From NCBI RefSeq assembly GCF_905163445.1, contig NC_053184.1:7688001-7752000 (forward strand): a stretch of DNA of 64,000 bases, written 5' to 3'. The position numbers and the translations under genes are program-made. Source of the stretch: Pararge aegeria (lineage: Eukaryota > Arthropoda > Insecta > Lepidoptera > Nymphalidae). The notes below the pieces were generated by a model that was not told the origin of the DNA, ran no database searches, and was given only the letters and a program-made list of their open reading frames with translations. Shown here one piece after another: positions 14,537 through 25,114 of the stretch (its first letter is position 1; the number at the start of each line of letters is the position of its first letter).

Positions 14537-14851
14537 TCCTTATGTGGTTGACATACAGGCAACACATTCGAAGCGCTTTTCATCCACGTTTCTGATACGG
14601 ACTGCTAAAGCTTTCAAGGTATGAGTGAATAGGCATTTTCTAGGCAAGCGCGCCCCAACTTATACCGCATCGTTTTTTTACATCAGTCATAATAATTGTC
14701 AAATGCATGTCTATCAAGTATAAAAAAATAAAAAAAACTGCTGCACCCCAGAGTTCAATCAATACATATAGTTTCGCTTTGATCAGAGATTGAAGTGTAG
14801 ATCTAAGAGTCTATTATATGATATTATTGTACGTTGCGGATAAACGATAAT

Positions 14852-15065
14852 AGCCTAGTGGTTAGGGTTCAGTTTTCCTTTCAGGGGAACTGAGTTCGAT
14901 GCTCGGCACCCACATCGAACTTTTCAGAGTTATGTTCATTTTTAATGTATGGAATTTGATATCACTTGCTTAAGCGTTCACGGAATTATAAAATCATCGC
15001 GAGGATACCTACATATCTGAGAGTTTTCCATAATGCTCCACATGACGTGTGCAGTCTACCAAAAT
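14852..15065 (+). repeat. SINE family B, 3' truncated
   Basis: Has a tRNA-like start AGCCTAGTGGTTAGGGTTC and a B-box-like GAGTTCGATGCTC at 14892-14904. A body related to the other family B copies follows (CGCGAGGATACCTACATATC, TGAGAGTTTTCCATAATG, GCAGTCTACC). It ends where a fragment of family A begins. Confidence 0.65.
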
Positions 15066-15126
15066 AATAATAAATATACTACGACATTTATACACATCGT
15101 CATCTAGCTCTGAAGTAAGCCTCACA
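15066..15126 (-). repeat. SINE family A, 3' tail fragment
   Basis: AATATACTACGACATTTATA, then CACATCGTCATCTAGCTCTG and AAGTAAGC, match the 3' end of family A in reverse. A short match to the next part of family A (GCGTAGCTTGTGTTACGG) reappears at about 15475, so an insertion of about 350 bases carrying the CA-rich microsatellite may split one copy. Confidence 0.6.
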
Positions 15127-15280
15127 GTACGTCACATCCTTTACATTTGATTCCACATTCCCCGCTAACAAACGCAGAAGCATGTCGCTTCTGCGTTTGT
15201 TTGTTTGCCGTATCATTCATAAGCCCCGAAAATTTTTCTTCAAACACCAACATTCATTCTTAGCTCCCTACATATATAAC

Positions 15281-15358
15281 AACACACACACATACACACA
15301 CCCACCCACACTCACGCACACACACACCCACACCCACACACACAAACACACACACACA
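15281..15358 (+). repeat. CA-rich microsatellite
   Basis: About 78 bases of imperfect (CA)n with CCCACA and CACG interruptions. The reading frame through it is an artefact of the repeat. Confidence 0.95.
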
Positions 15359-15504
15359 TTTGTAAAATTAGTGTACTATTTTCGGAGGTGCCACCCTTGC
15401 TAATAATTTAATTGCCATTGTAACTGTTCCAAATAAAAATTTATTCTCATTATTATTATAATTATATAAAAAAGGCGTAGCTTGTGTTACGGTTACCTAC
15501 TAAC

Positions 15505-15730
15505 ATATAATAGCTCACTGCTGGACTAAAGGCCTGTTCCAACGGGAGGTATTGCCCATAATCACTATACTGGGCAGACGTGTTAGTGATCGCAGTAGAT
15601 CGTACTAGTAGCACAGAGGAAGCTGCCACGCGTACTGTTCTATATTCCCAAGTTGCCTCGTATGACATCCGCGGGAATTCAAAAGGAGGTAACAACTGTA
15701 TTCTAATCTGCCGTCACCACACGGCATATG
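15505..15730 (+). repeat. Lepidopteran interspersed repeat, probably LINE 3' end
   Basis: AGCTCACTGCTGGACTAAAG, GTTAGTGATCGCAGTAGAT and CTGCCGTCACCACACGGCA are typical of a widespread lepidopteran repeat, with relatives at 6461-6541 and about 45853-45945. No coding sequence is preserved. Confidence 0.6.
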
Positions 15731-16769
15731 GGCTCGTAATGTGTTGTTAATAAAGATAATTGTACGACCACCAATGTAATAGTGCAGTTAATACACTAAG
15801 TTACGCGTCTTTTGGACTTTTACAATACTGTCAGCAATATTGTCGTACTATTAAGATACCACACGTTACTAACAACGAATTCTCCAAAGCGTGTCGTGTT
15901 ACATATTCACGTCACATTTCGTATTTATTCATACGCCTAATACATCGGTACCTTGTCGGTATAAAACTTTAATCCAACCTCTTTCAGGGTTGTCCATAAT
16001 TAATTGGGTCTAGAGTGTTGACAAAATAAATGAAGACTTAAAAATATTTTATCTACTATCAAAAATTCTGTTAGAGTCTTATCATGCAAATGTTTTAATT
16101 ATTATTAACTGCACTTTGGTACTTCATAACAGAGATTAAATATTCAGATCCCACAAATAAATTTGCTGAATCAACGACAGTTCACATACATTTCGGCGTT
16201 ATTAAACTTGTATTTATAATCTTTTCCACCTGGATTTTACTTATAAATACTTCAAGTTTATCTTATCTTCGGCTTACTTATCTAGCATCTCAGATTTTAT
16301 CAGTTATCTATAAAATAGAAGATAACATTTTCGAAGATCTACAAATCAACAAATCTTAAATGATCGTGCAACGGACTCATGCATGCATAAATTACGTTGA
16401 AATTAATACAGTTTGCACGTGACTCTAATAATATTAATTACCACATTAAATTCTCCGGCTACTTCTCGGTAGAGTTTAAAAAATGTACGTATAAAATGAG
16501 GCCTACTTGAAATAAATGCATTTTGAATTCACCTAATAAACAAAATATCATATTATTTTGAATGAGATTCACAAATAATTTAAATCTTATACTCAAACAA
16601 ACATTTTTTTACTGGTAACACGCGTGTTGATTTTGGTGAAGGAAACACTTACAGAAAGTCCACCCTAAGTGTAAATATATTAAAACACCTGGTTTATGGT
16701 GCTTTTGATATTAACGTACAGAATTAATTATTTTTTGTGCAAATCTGCAAAGTTAATATATAATTAGAG
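15731..16769. other. Intergenic DNA
   Basis: AT-rich. A short piece at about 16495-16532 (GGCCTACTTGAAATAAATG) is the end of the LINE tail seen at 45700-45850. Nothing else was recognised. Confidence 0.45.
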
Positions 16770-16955
16770 TACCTACTGCCTTAGTCTAGAGGTTGGTATT
16801 TTTAACAATGGGTCACGAAGTCTCGAATTCTATTCCCGGGTCGGCACAATGTGGTTTGTATTGCATGGGAGATTTTAAAGTGAAGAAATCGAATCCTGAG
16901 CAAGTGATTCATAGCAAATCGAACATTGTGTAACCGTGCGAAGCAGTCAATTTTT
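16770..16955 (+). repeat. Probable degenerate tRNA-derived SINE
   Basis: TTAGTCTAGAGGTTGGTAT followed about 45 bases later by CTCGAATTCTATTCCCGGGT resembles a tRNA-like head with a decayed B box. The body matches no other copy in the window. Confidence 0.35.
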
Positions 16956-18055
16956 TATCTCAATCTAAAGCGAAAAATATTAGATGTTATAGAAGCAAGG
17001 AAACAATTATAATATTAGTTAATCAGCGGTTATTAATTATTATTTAAAGCATCAAGCCTACCAACATAATAGCAAATGGTATAATTAAAATGAAACGTAA
17101 AATTACTGTAACTAGTTGCGAAGACGGTAACGTTTAACATAGTTCGTCACTCCAAATTTCAAATAACTTTTTCACGCCAACGAGCCAACGAAGTTAACAT
17201 TGACGCATCGCTCCATTGACATCGCTTGATAAGTCCGCATTTTATATTCTACTCATACATTTTTGATTTTATTTCCTTACGAATATGCAAATATAGAGTA
17301 TCATCATTTTCAACCAATTACCAGGCCACTACAGGGCACGTGTCTCTGTCTGAATGAGAATGGTTTAGGCCTGAGTCCAACACGCGGTCAAGTCTAGATT
17401 AGTAGACTTCACACTATCAGGAATGAAGGTATTCTGGCGACGTTTCCTCAATCGGTAAATAAAGAATATAAATAAAATAAAACTAAGAAAACAAACACGT
17501 TTAAACGGGAATTTTGGCAACCCTGCTGTCGGGATGTCTGGAACGATGTGACATAATATTCGGTGTTAGATAGTATTTATGCGATGATTTTATCTAAAAT
17601 ATTCGATCAAACTTGCTACTTATATCAAACAGGCAGATGTATTCAACTTGTTATCTGGCTTGCGTGGGTGGACGGCACGCGACAGTTGTCAATGAACCGA
17701 CCTCAATGCGGTCCATTGTTGGTCACCCCTGCAACTATTGGAACTCGTCACTAACACTTCCTTGTTCATATTTGTTCAAGTCCACGCGACATTATATAAT
17801 ACCTACATAATATGTAGGGTTTTCTTAGATTTCTTTTGGTAATAATTGACGCCCCAAGCTGATAGCCCTAAGGTAAATGGAAAGCTATCGCCAAGAACGC
17901 AAAGATCTATCCCAACAAATTTCTGCATCCTTTCACCTAAGGCGTAGGTGTTAAGCCTATGTACCTTTAATAATACCAGTAATGACGCACTTGAGACCGC
18001 AACACATTAAAGAGCATGGTGGTAGACTTCCGCGGAGGAAGTCTGTCAAAAAATA
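16956..18055. other. Intergenic DNA with a SINE B remnant
   Basis: Apart from the family B fragment listed at 17301-17451, nothing was recognised. A hairpin with 8-base arms at 18024-18031/18037-18044 directly precedes a family C fragment. Confidence 0.4.
17301..17451 (-). repeat. SINE family B, 3' half, divergent
   Basis: In reverse orientation: ATCATTTTCAACCAATTACC, CACTACAGGGCACGTGTCT, GAATGAGAATGGTTTAGGCC, then GCGACGTTTCCTCA. These match the ends of the family B copies at 43206 and 60055. Confidence 0.6.
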
Positions 18056-18145
18056 CGCTACTCCTACGAGTTAGCCCTCGCTTGCAATTTTTAGATGGTT
18101 GTAAGTGATGATGCAATCTTAGATGATAGAGGGCTAAACTGTTAA
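18056..18145 (-). repeat. SINE family C, tail fragment
   Basis: Reverse-strand match to the end of the 38678 copy: GAGTTAGCCCTCGCTTGCAA, GATGGTTGTAAGTGATGATG and AGAGGGCTAAACTGTTA. Confidence 0.6.
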
Positions 18146-19964
18146 AGTAAGCTTTACAGTTTAGCACTGAAATAAAATCAAAAACCTCAACCTGTGGCTC
18201 AATTTATTTTTTGCGTTTTAAATGGGACCTAAAAAAATCTTTTGGACCGCTAACCATTTATAAATAACTATTGGTTTACTAAGACGTTGCGTCTTGCGTT
18301 GGTCAAGACCAGCTACTTAGCCATAGGTTAAAACGACTACAGGATCTTGGGTGCTTTTCTGGGATAAAAATTATCGTAAGTTTATCACGGAGATAGACTA
18401 CATCCTCAGGAGATGATGACTTTACAGTGATTAGCACTAACATTTCATTGTTTGCCGGAGGCTCCGGTATAGGAGAGAAACGTGCGTTGAAAGTACATTG
18501 TCGAAGATCTGTTTAGTTTTGGTATAAAGAGAAATTATAAATTACAACATAGATTCTCCTGATTTTAGCAGAGTATAGAGTATAGTTAAGCATAATTTTC
18601 ATAGTATAATGTAAAATATATTTTCATATTATAATGTTGTTTGTTTGTATATTTGTTTGTCCTTCCTACACGCCCAGATAGATTTATATACTAGGGAAAC
18701 AAATGATATTTGTTTATTGATAGGAGACAGGATTCATACCCTGTCTCCTATCTTATTTCGGAAAGATATTTTCCCGATATAAATGTACTCTATGTCAATC
18801 TCCAGGATGCAAGCTTACCTTTGTATCACACCACGATCGGTGCAGTGGTTGAGTCAAACATAAAATAACAAATAAACAAACACAACAATCAAACAGAAAC
18901 ATATATTAAATATGGTTTAGTGTAGATATCTATTACTAAAGCCCTCGAACGTCCAATTCCCGCTCCAATACACCCAATCTATCAAATAAAACATAACTAA
19001 GAACAGTTTTACAGCTATAAGAGCTTAATTCAATCCACGGGCGATCAGTTTCGCCATCACGCCACGAAACATGGGTGGACACCAGACAGTTTGTCGCAGC
19101 AATAGTTCGATCTCTATCTGTGTGTACATGATAAAAGAATGACAGTCGATGCAGCTCATTTACATAATTATGCGTCCAAATTTTTATTATGATGGACGAG
19201 CTGCCAATGCCACATGATCGTAAAACTAACGGATCAACAAGATATTTATACGGGCACCTTCTGTGAGTAGAAATATGTAAGATATTGAGGCAGTTATAGA
19301 ACTATTCCACTTAGACAAGATTAAGAAATGTTTTATGCATATCCACTTACTTTCACTCATCATTCCAACCGTTGGATGTTTATTCTGCATATAGGTCTTT
19401 GATAGGAATTTGTACAGTGTCGTGTATACTCCGAGCATGGATCTCTCTCGATCGCTCCCTTAGTGATACTAAGGCCTACGTAATACATATATTTAACAAT
19501 CGAAAATTCGCAATTAACCAAAAATGTATCAGTGTATTCGTGTTAATATAACAGGATAAATAAAACAATTTCTCTAACCAGCATTGTTTTCAGAAATCAT
19601 TTACATACCAAATTGGTCATTATGTAACAATTTAAATGTTTCCTTCCAAGATACGGAACACTTGATGCTGGAGATCGACTCGCACTTGGCTATAAGAGAG
19701 GCTAAACGCTCTATTTCTTATTTATTTGTTAATAAAAACACGTCAGGTTTTATCTAAATACAATCTGTAAGGGGTGACTCACAAGTAATGATGATTCACA
19801 CCCCTACACGTTTATAACAAAACGTTTAGTAAAATTACGAGGGGGTGAAAACCTGGGAATCTGCAATCAATAGTATAATAATTACATTATTCTGTAAACA
19901 ATTTAACTTTAATGGGTAAGGTTTATTTTGATACTACAGAGTAGTAATTGTAATAAAAGTCTCA
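18146..19964. other. Intergenic DNA with transposon remnant
   Basis: 18630-18895 looks like a decayed DNA element. TGTTTGTTTGTATATTTGTT is at its left. CAATCTCCAGGATGCAAGCT, then CGATCGGTGCAGTGGTTGAG and AACAAATAAACAAACA, are at its right. A perfect hairpin at 18719-18752 lies inside it. The rest is unassigned. Confidence 0.4.
18719..18752. repeat. Perfect 13-bp inverted repeat, 8-base loop
   Basis: GATAGGAGACAGG at 18719-18731 pairs with CCTGTCTCCTATC at 18740-18752 without mismatch. Confidence 0.9.
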
Positions 19965-20105
19965 TTGATCTAGTAGTTAGCATTTAACTACGCATTACCA
20001 GGTCGTGGATTCAATTCCTGGACCGCAATAATTTTTAGGCTTTGGGGTTTTCAGGCAAGAAGTTTGGAGTTAGAACATCTTTGTTGTCTATTACAATTTT
20101 TTTGT
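19965..20105 (+). repeat. tRNA-derived SINE head
   Basis: GATCTAGTAGTTAGCATTTA followed by GTGGATTCAATTCCTGGACC at 20005-20024 looks like a tRNA-type head with a slightly altered B box. The downstream body matches nothing else strongly. Confidence 0.5.
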
Positions 20106-20299
20106 GCACGTTAAGTAATTGTTCGTAGTTACTATAACTATCATGTTACAAATGAGGTCTCCTCTATGAAGTTCATGAATCCACATAACAAAATAACAAA
20201 GCTTGTGAACATCAAATCATCTGAACTTTTTTTTCTTCCACTATAAATCCATGACGGCCTTCTGGTAGACGATGGTTACTTATTAATCGTATGACAGTG

Positions 20300-20530
20300 G
20301 TATTAAAGCCATACCCTGAAATAGGTGTCTATGCGACATGGTAACGGAAGGCTTAAATGCATTGTGGCACGTATTCGTTGGTAGGAACTACCCACGGCCG
20401 AAGCTTCATACAAGACCAGGCCTGGGAAAATTAAAAAATAGTAAATTCTCAAACTAACCCTGCTCGGGCTCGAACCCTGGAGACAGTGCGGTTGTCCGAC
20501 ATGCATCGAATCATAGATTTAAACATCTTC
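20300..20530 (-). repeat. tRNA-derived SINE related to family C
   Basis: On the minus strand: a perfect B box GGTTCGAGCCC (20466-20476 reversed), then CTTCGGCCGTGGGTAGTTCC, ACGAATACGTGCCACAATGC and CATAGACACCTATTTCAGGG. The layout parallels family C (CTTTGGCCGTGGCTAGTTAA, ACATGCAGCTAAGCG), so it is a divergent relative. Confidence 0.65.
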
Positions 20531-21236
20531 ACCACACACTTAAACTTTCACAATTATTAAATCCGCGTGATATTATGTTTTATGAACATACCCTAAAATA
20601 ACGAGAAATTATTTTAAAGAAATACCATACAATCTCTAATGACAAATGAATTCGGTAGAATCAGTATGAATAATAATATCAAACTACATTAATACCTTCT
20701 TAATGATTTCATAATATCCCATCCAGGTAAGGGATGACCGCCGCAAGCCACCCTCCGCGTCTAACAAAATTACACACTCATTAACTTTTAATATAACAAT
20801 GAATTGTTTTATATCCCTTTTTTTTGGAAATCAAAGCAGCCCTGGCGCCGCACGATGTTAGGGACGCTTCTTTACAAATTTTATATATCAAGGCCACGAT
20901 GGACTCAAGAGAACGTCTTTAAATCAATAAGTTCGAAGATTCTTTCATTCAATTATTTATTGAAACGAAACAAAACAACTTTATTATCACGTTGTCTATC
21001 ATAATATTTTTTGTACACATAGAAACAAAAACAATTATAGTAGTATACAAAAGATACATAAGTTATCAATTGAATGAACTGAACAATTGTGACAACAATA
21101 TATAGATAGAGATATCGTAGGTGCAAAACTTCTACCCTAATATAAGGTTTAACCTGTGTTATAGGAGGCAGTGCTCTCCAAGTCGAACACTAAATTAATA
21201 GCCTTGACTGCAATCACACCTAAGTGTATCATATAA

Positions 21237-21378
21237 TTGATCATCATCATCGTCATGTCAACCAATGGACGTCCACTGCTGGACATAGGTCTTTTGTAGG
21301 GAATTCCAAATACCACGGTCTTGTGCCGCTTTGGTCCAGCGGCTCTCTGAGACTCGTTTGATGTCCACCTCTTTAGGG
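21237..21378 (-). pseudogene. RTE-type LINE 3' end with ORF2 C-terminus
   Basis: Read on the minus strand: VDIKRVSESRWTKAAQDRG, then IWNSLQKTYVQQWTSIG and a stop (21258-21260), then a GAT-repeat tail. The WTSIG ending before the stop and the GAT-rich 3' end are hallmarks of lepidopteran RTE elements. The RWTDD part just upstream is shortened. The copy is 5' truncated and dead. Confidence 0.85.
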
Positions 21379-22095
21379 GTCATTAACGTAAGTGAACATT
21401 GCATCATGGCAACAACGATGCATCGTTTAGGCAAGAATCCAATCTTTATTTTTGGGTAATCACATTATAGTTGGTGGGGAAATGGCAAGACAAAGGTATT
21501 ATACAAACTGTACGGGAATCTTGGATAATCACCTGTACAACGTGTAAATGAAAACCTGTACAACGTGTAATTTACGGTATCTAAGACTTATCTGTGAAAC
21601 CGAAATGCTAATCGTTTTTGAGTAAACCATTGCCATAGTGTTTGCGTGCCATACGAACCCGAAGTATACTTATGAAACCTTCAACAGTATTCCGTAATTC
21701 CGTTACACGTTGTAAAAAACTCAATTTTTGTGTGATAAGTATAAGAATCATTCAATTAGAAGACAACTGATTCTATGTTCTAAGTTAAACTACAAACACG
21801 TTGTTACATACAAACAGACAGAATCAAAGAAGGAAAAACAGGTAAACACCATAGATAGAAGATAAATAAATGAGAGACAATAATAATGATTGTATAACTA
21901 AAGCAAAAAAAATCAGGCAATATCACTTACACTATGAATTTATTGCATCCGACTGACCCTTAAGCCAATGTTTCCAGTATTTAATTTTGGCGGATCGGAA
22001 CCTTTATCTACAGTATTTAAACTGTGCTTAAGCTTCATGTGAATTTCTGTATTCATAGTCGGAACTCTGTTTTAAAAAATAAGAAGTAAAATCCT
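21379..22095. other. Intergenic DNA
   Basis: A short direct repeat (ACCTGTACAACGTGTAA) occurs twice at about 21531-21571. Nothing else was recognised. Confidence 0.4.
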
Positions 22096-22264
22096 TACTA
22101 AGGATAGAATACTACTAAATGTGTTAGTTTGTTTGTCCTCACTTTATGCGCTAAGTAAGCAACCAGTCATAGTGATATTGGGAATAGAGTTGGACGAAAA
22201 GTAATATAGGTGACTTGTTATCTTAGAAAACCAAACTGCTTTGAATCACGTGGATACCAGCTAG
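22096..22264 (+). mobile_element. Short Helitron remnant
   Basis: AATGTGTTAGTTTGTTTGTC near the start, AGTAATATAGG in the middle and a CTAG end at 22261-22264 followed by T. This is a decayed, internally deleted member of the group at 38082-38517. Confidence 0.5.
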
Positions 22265-23879
22265 TTCGTAATAAATACATACAATTTTTTATTAAAAAAA
22301 CTATGTCTTACTTTACGCCTTTAAAAAAAATGCGTTTATATGATTTTATCATGTAATCTTCCAAAACCCATTTATTTCTTTAGGGGTAGATTTTAGAGTA
22401 ACTCTTTTATACCAGATAGTAATATATTATTATGACACATCCTAACCTAATAGTCTGCTATAAAGTGTTGACAATGGTGAAATAAGAGCAACTTTACGAG
22501 CAAATGGATTCGAATAAAAATCTATAGCTTCATACTATAAGAATGTCGCAAGTTTTAAGAATATTATCGACGCTCTAGTCTCCCAACTTTGAATTCTAAT
22601 TTATTTGATTATTTTTATAGCTTTATATATTTGTTTGATAACGTGTGGTAATTCGAAGAACATTACTGTAATTGGTATAGATAAATTTCGTAGGAAGGAA
22701 GGCAAATTTATTACCCCGTTGCCGTTCTGTATAAAAAGTTGACTATTTACAACACGGTATAGGGTGCTAACGTTTAGAATGATACAGGATTTACGACTGT
22801 CGACAGCAATAAAATTAGTTGCTTTATCGCTATTTGAAATTTAGTTCAGTTCTTTATTTAAGTACAAACTCTAATCCGTTTTATCTGAACACCACTTTGT
22901 TTTAAGATATCGGTGCTAATACGGTTAATCACAAACCTTTAAATAAACTAAGTTTTACAAGTAGTCCCATCATATTCTTCGAAGCTACTTTTAGACTTGT
23001 CAAATTCATTTTTTTTAATTCTTATCTGATGATGATTTTGTGAGCATAACTATTTAAGAAAAATATTTTTAATGTAATAAAAATGTTTTTATCCGTTTGT
23101 TACATTAATATAAGATATCAATTAAGGCTTATTGTTCTCAGAAGTACTAAGTTTGTTTGTAATGTCAGAAAGCCAAACCCCAGTTTACGTGAGAAAATGG
23201 GTGTGAACATGAAAAGACATTGTGACAGTTAAAAAATCGAAACCGCAGCACATAAAACACCACACGCAACGCGTGGTAGGTCAATGAAATCGTAAAATAA
23301 CACGCTACAAATACCCGACATCACGTCACATCGGTACTGGTATCGAACTTCCATAGAGCTCACCTATAGATCGAGTTCAATACCTAACTATATGCTGAAA
23401 AAATGAGCATCCTCTTAGCGCGTATAATTTGTGCCCTTGATAATAATTAACAAGCTCTCCGACACGCTCGTGACCACCGAAGGGTGTCGTGACCGCGGCA
23501 TCTCTGACCCTGCAGATTGAGATATCAAAATTCGCATTTCAATACGACTACACGCGTTTGTTTTATAGTTATCATTTAGAAAGCCTGCGCCTGCGGGTCG
23601 GTTGTATTGTTTACAGTGGATTGCATTAAGTGCATTTAAAATACGAAAGCTATAAGCTGTAAAAATAAAACAAAGTGTTTGAATTTTGCGGCTTTCTGTG
23701 TATTCATCATTAGCAGACTTATAAAGCTCCACTGCAGGCCTTGTCCCTCATAGGAGCGACCCATGTTGCTCCAATGGATGGTAAAAATATGATGGTGGCT
23801 TTTTTTGGGCAAAATTAGCCAGAAATAACTAAAGGTGACAATCTGGAGGCCTCGTACTGGTTTCTTTTCTTTTAAAATT
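22265..23879. other. Intergenic DNA
   Basis: Mostly AT-rich. The segment 23425-23530 is GC-rich and repeat-free, with a 105-codon open frame on the minus strand (23415-23732) that has no motif I recognise. It is unassigned. Confidence 0.4.
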
Positions 23880-24080
23880 TTCTTCTAGAAGTCAGCCTTC
23901 GACTGCTATTGAGTAATGATGCATTCTATGGTGGTAACGGTAACCTGATATGGGTATGACAGTTATATTTAGCCCTTAACCCTAAGAGTTTTACGCAGCA
24001 TCGTACCAGAAGACTAAAACGCTGGGAGGCACGTCTTTGTAGGTAGGGTGATAACTACGGGTCGTAGTCCCTATCAGACC
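23880..24080 (-). repeat. SINE family C, body and tail
   Basis: Reverse match to 38678-39004: AGTCAGCCTTCGACTGCTAT, GAGTAATGATGCATTCTATG, ACGCAGCATCGTACCAGAAG, GGCACGTCTTTGTAGGTAGG and TATCAGACC. The tRNA head is lost. Confidence 0.6.
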
Positions 24081-24860
24081 CTATCTACTAAAGTTTGTTG
24101 CATAGTAAGCGCCAACTGTTAATATGAAGACACTGAAGAGACAACCAAAGCTTTTTTTTGCACAAAAATATTTGGTTATAATATTAGCTAAAGATATGGA
24201 GAAGAAGTGTAGCAAGCTAAAATCTGTATCTCTGTACACTAAATGCCCACTTGTATAGTGTACCACAAATAGTGATGTAGAAATTGGCTGTCGTACGTAG
24301 GCCCAGATAAACACGATGGAACAGAGACTGGCAAAATCGCAAGAGTTACAAAAATAAAAACATTTTATCAAGATAAAACCACACGTGTTAATTTTGCCGC
24401 TTTCTATAAAATATTATCAAGAAAAAGCTTGTGGTGACAGTTTGGTGGTTAGAGCAAGTATTATTACCAACTATAGCCACCTGGTGCCACACTAGAACCA
24501 CAGGCCGTTAGTGTTAAGAATAATAAACAATAATAGAGAAACTGCCAGACAAACAACCAACATTGCTTAACTGTTTATTGAAATATAACTTTAACTAATT
24601 AGTACATTTGACCTTTACAGTAATTCGTTTAGTTGTAAGTTGTATATTGTAACATATTCAATAAAAAAAAAAAATTATTTAATTTAAAAACTTTATTTAA
24701 ATTTCTTGAACTGTTGTTGCTTCTACATAGCCTATATACTGCAAAACTGGTAAAATTATCCCTACACTAAGAGCATTTTAACTGCATTATCAGTGAATGC
24801 TTACCATAAGGTTGGATTGCAGGCAAGGTTTAACTTGTAAAGGAATTTATAATAATATAA

Positions 24861-25114
24861 TAAATAAATATACTACGACAATATATACATCGCCACCTAG
24901 CCCCAAAGTAAGCGTAGCATGTGTTATGGGTACTAAGATGACTGATGAATATTTTTATGAATAATATACATAAATACTTAGAATATACATATAAACACCC
25001 AGACACTGACAAACATTCATGCTCATCACACAAACATTTTCCAGTAGTGGGAATCGAACCCACGGCCTTGGGCTCAGAAAGCAGGGTTGCTGCAATCTTC
25101 GCCAATCGGCCGTC
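24861..25114 (-). repeat. SINE family A, copy 2
   Basis: Full length: TAAATAAATA tail at the left, perfect B box (reverse) at 25050-25060, and the 5' end CCAATCGGCCGTC at the right. Open frames here on both strands are only the SINE. Confidence 0.9.

Noticed and set aside
15182..15403. Open frame rich in Thr-His repeats
   Set aside because: Translation of a CA-rich microsatellite.
23415..23732. 105-codon open frame on the - strand, partly GC-rich
   Set aside because: The stretch SEMPRSRHPSVVTSVSE looked protein-like, but the rest is low-information and no family is recognised. Not called as a gene without transcript evidence.
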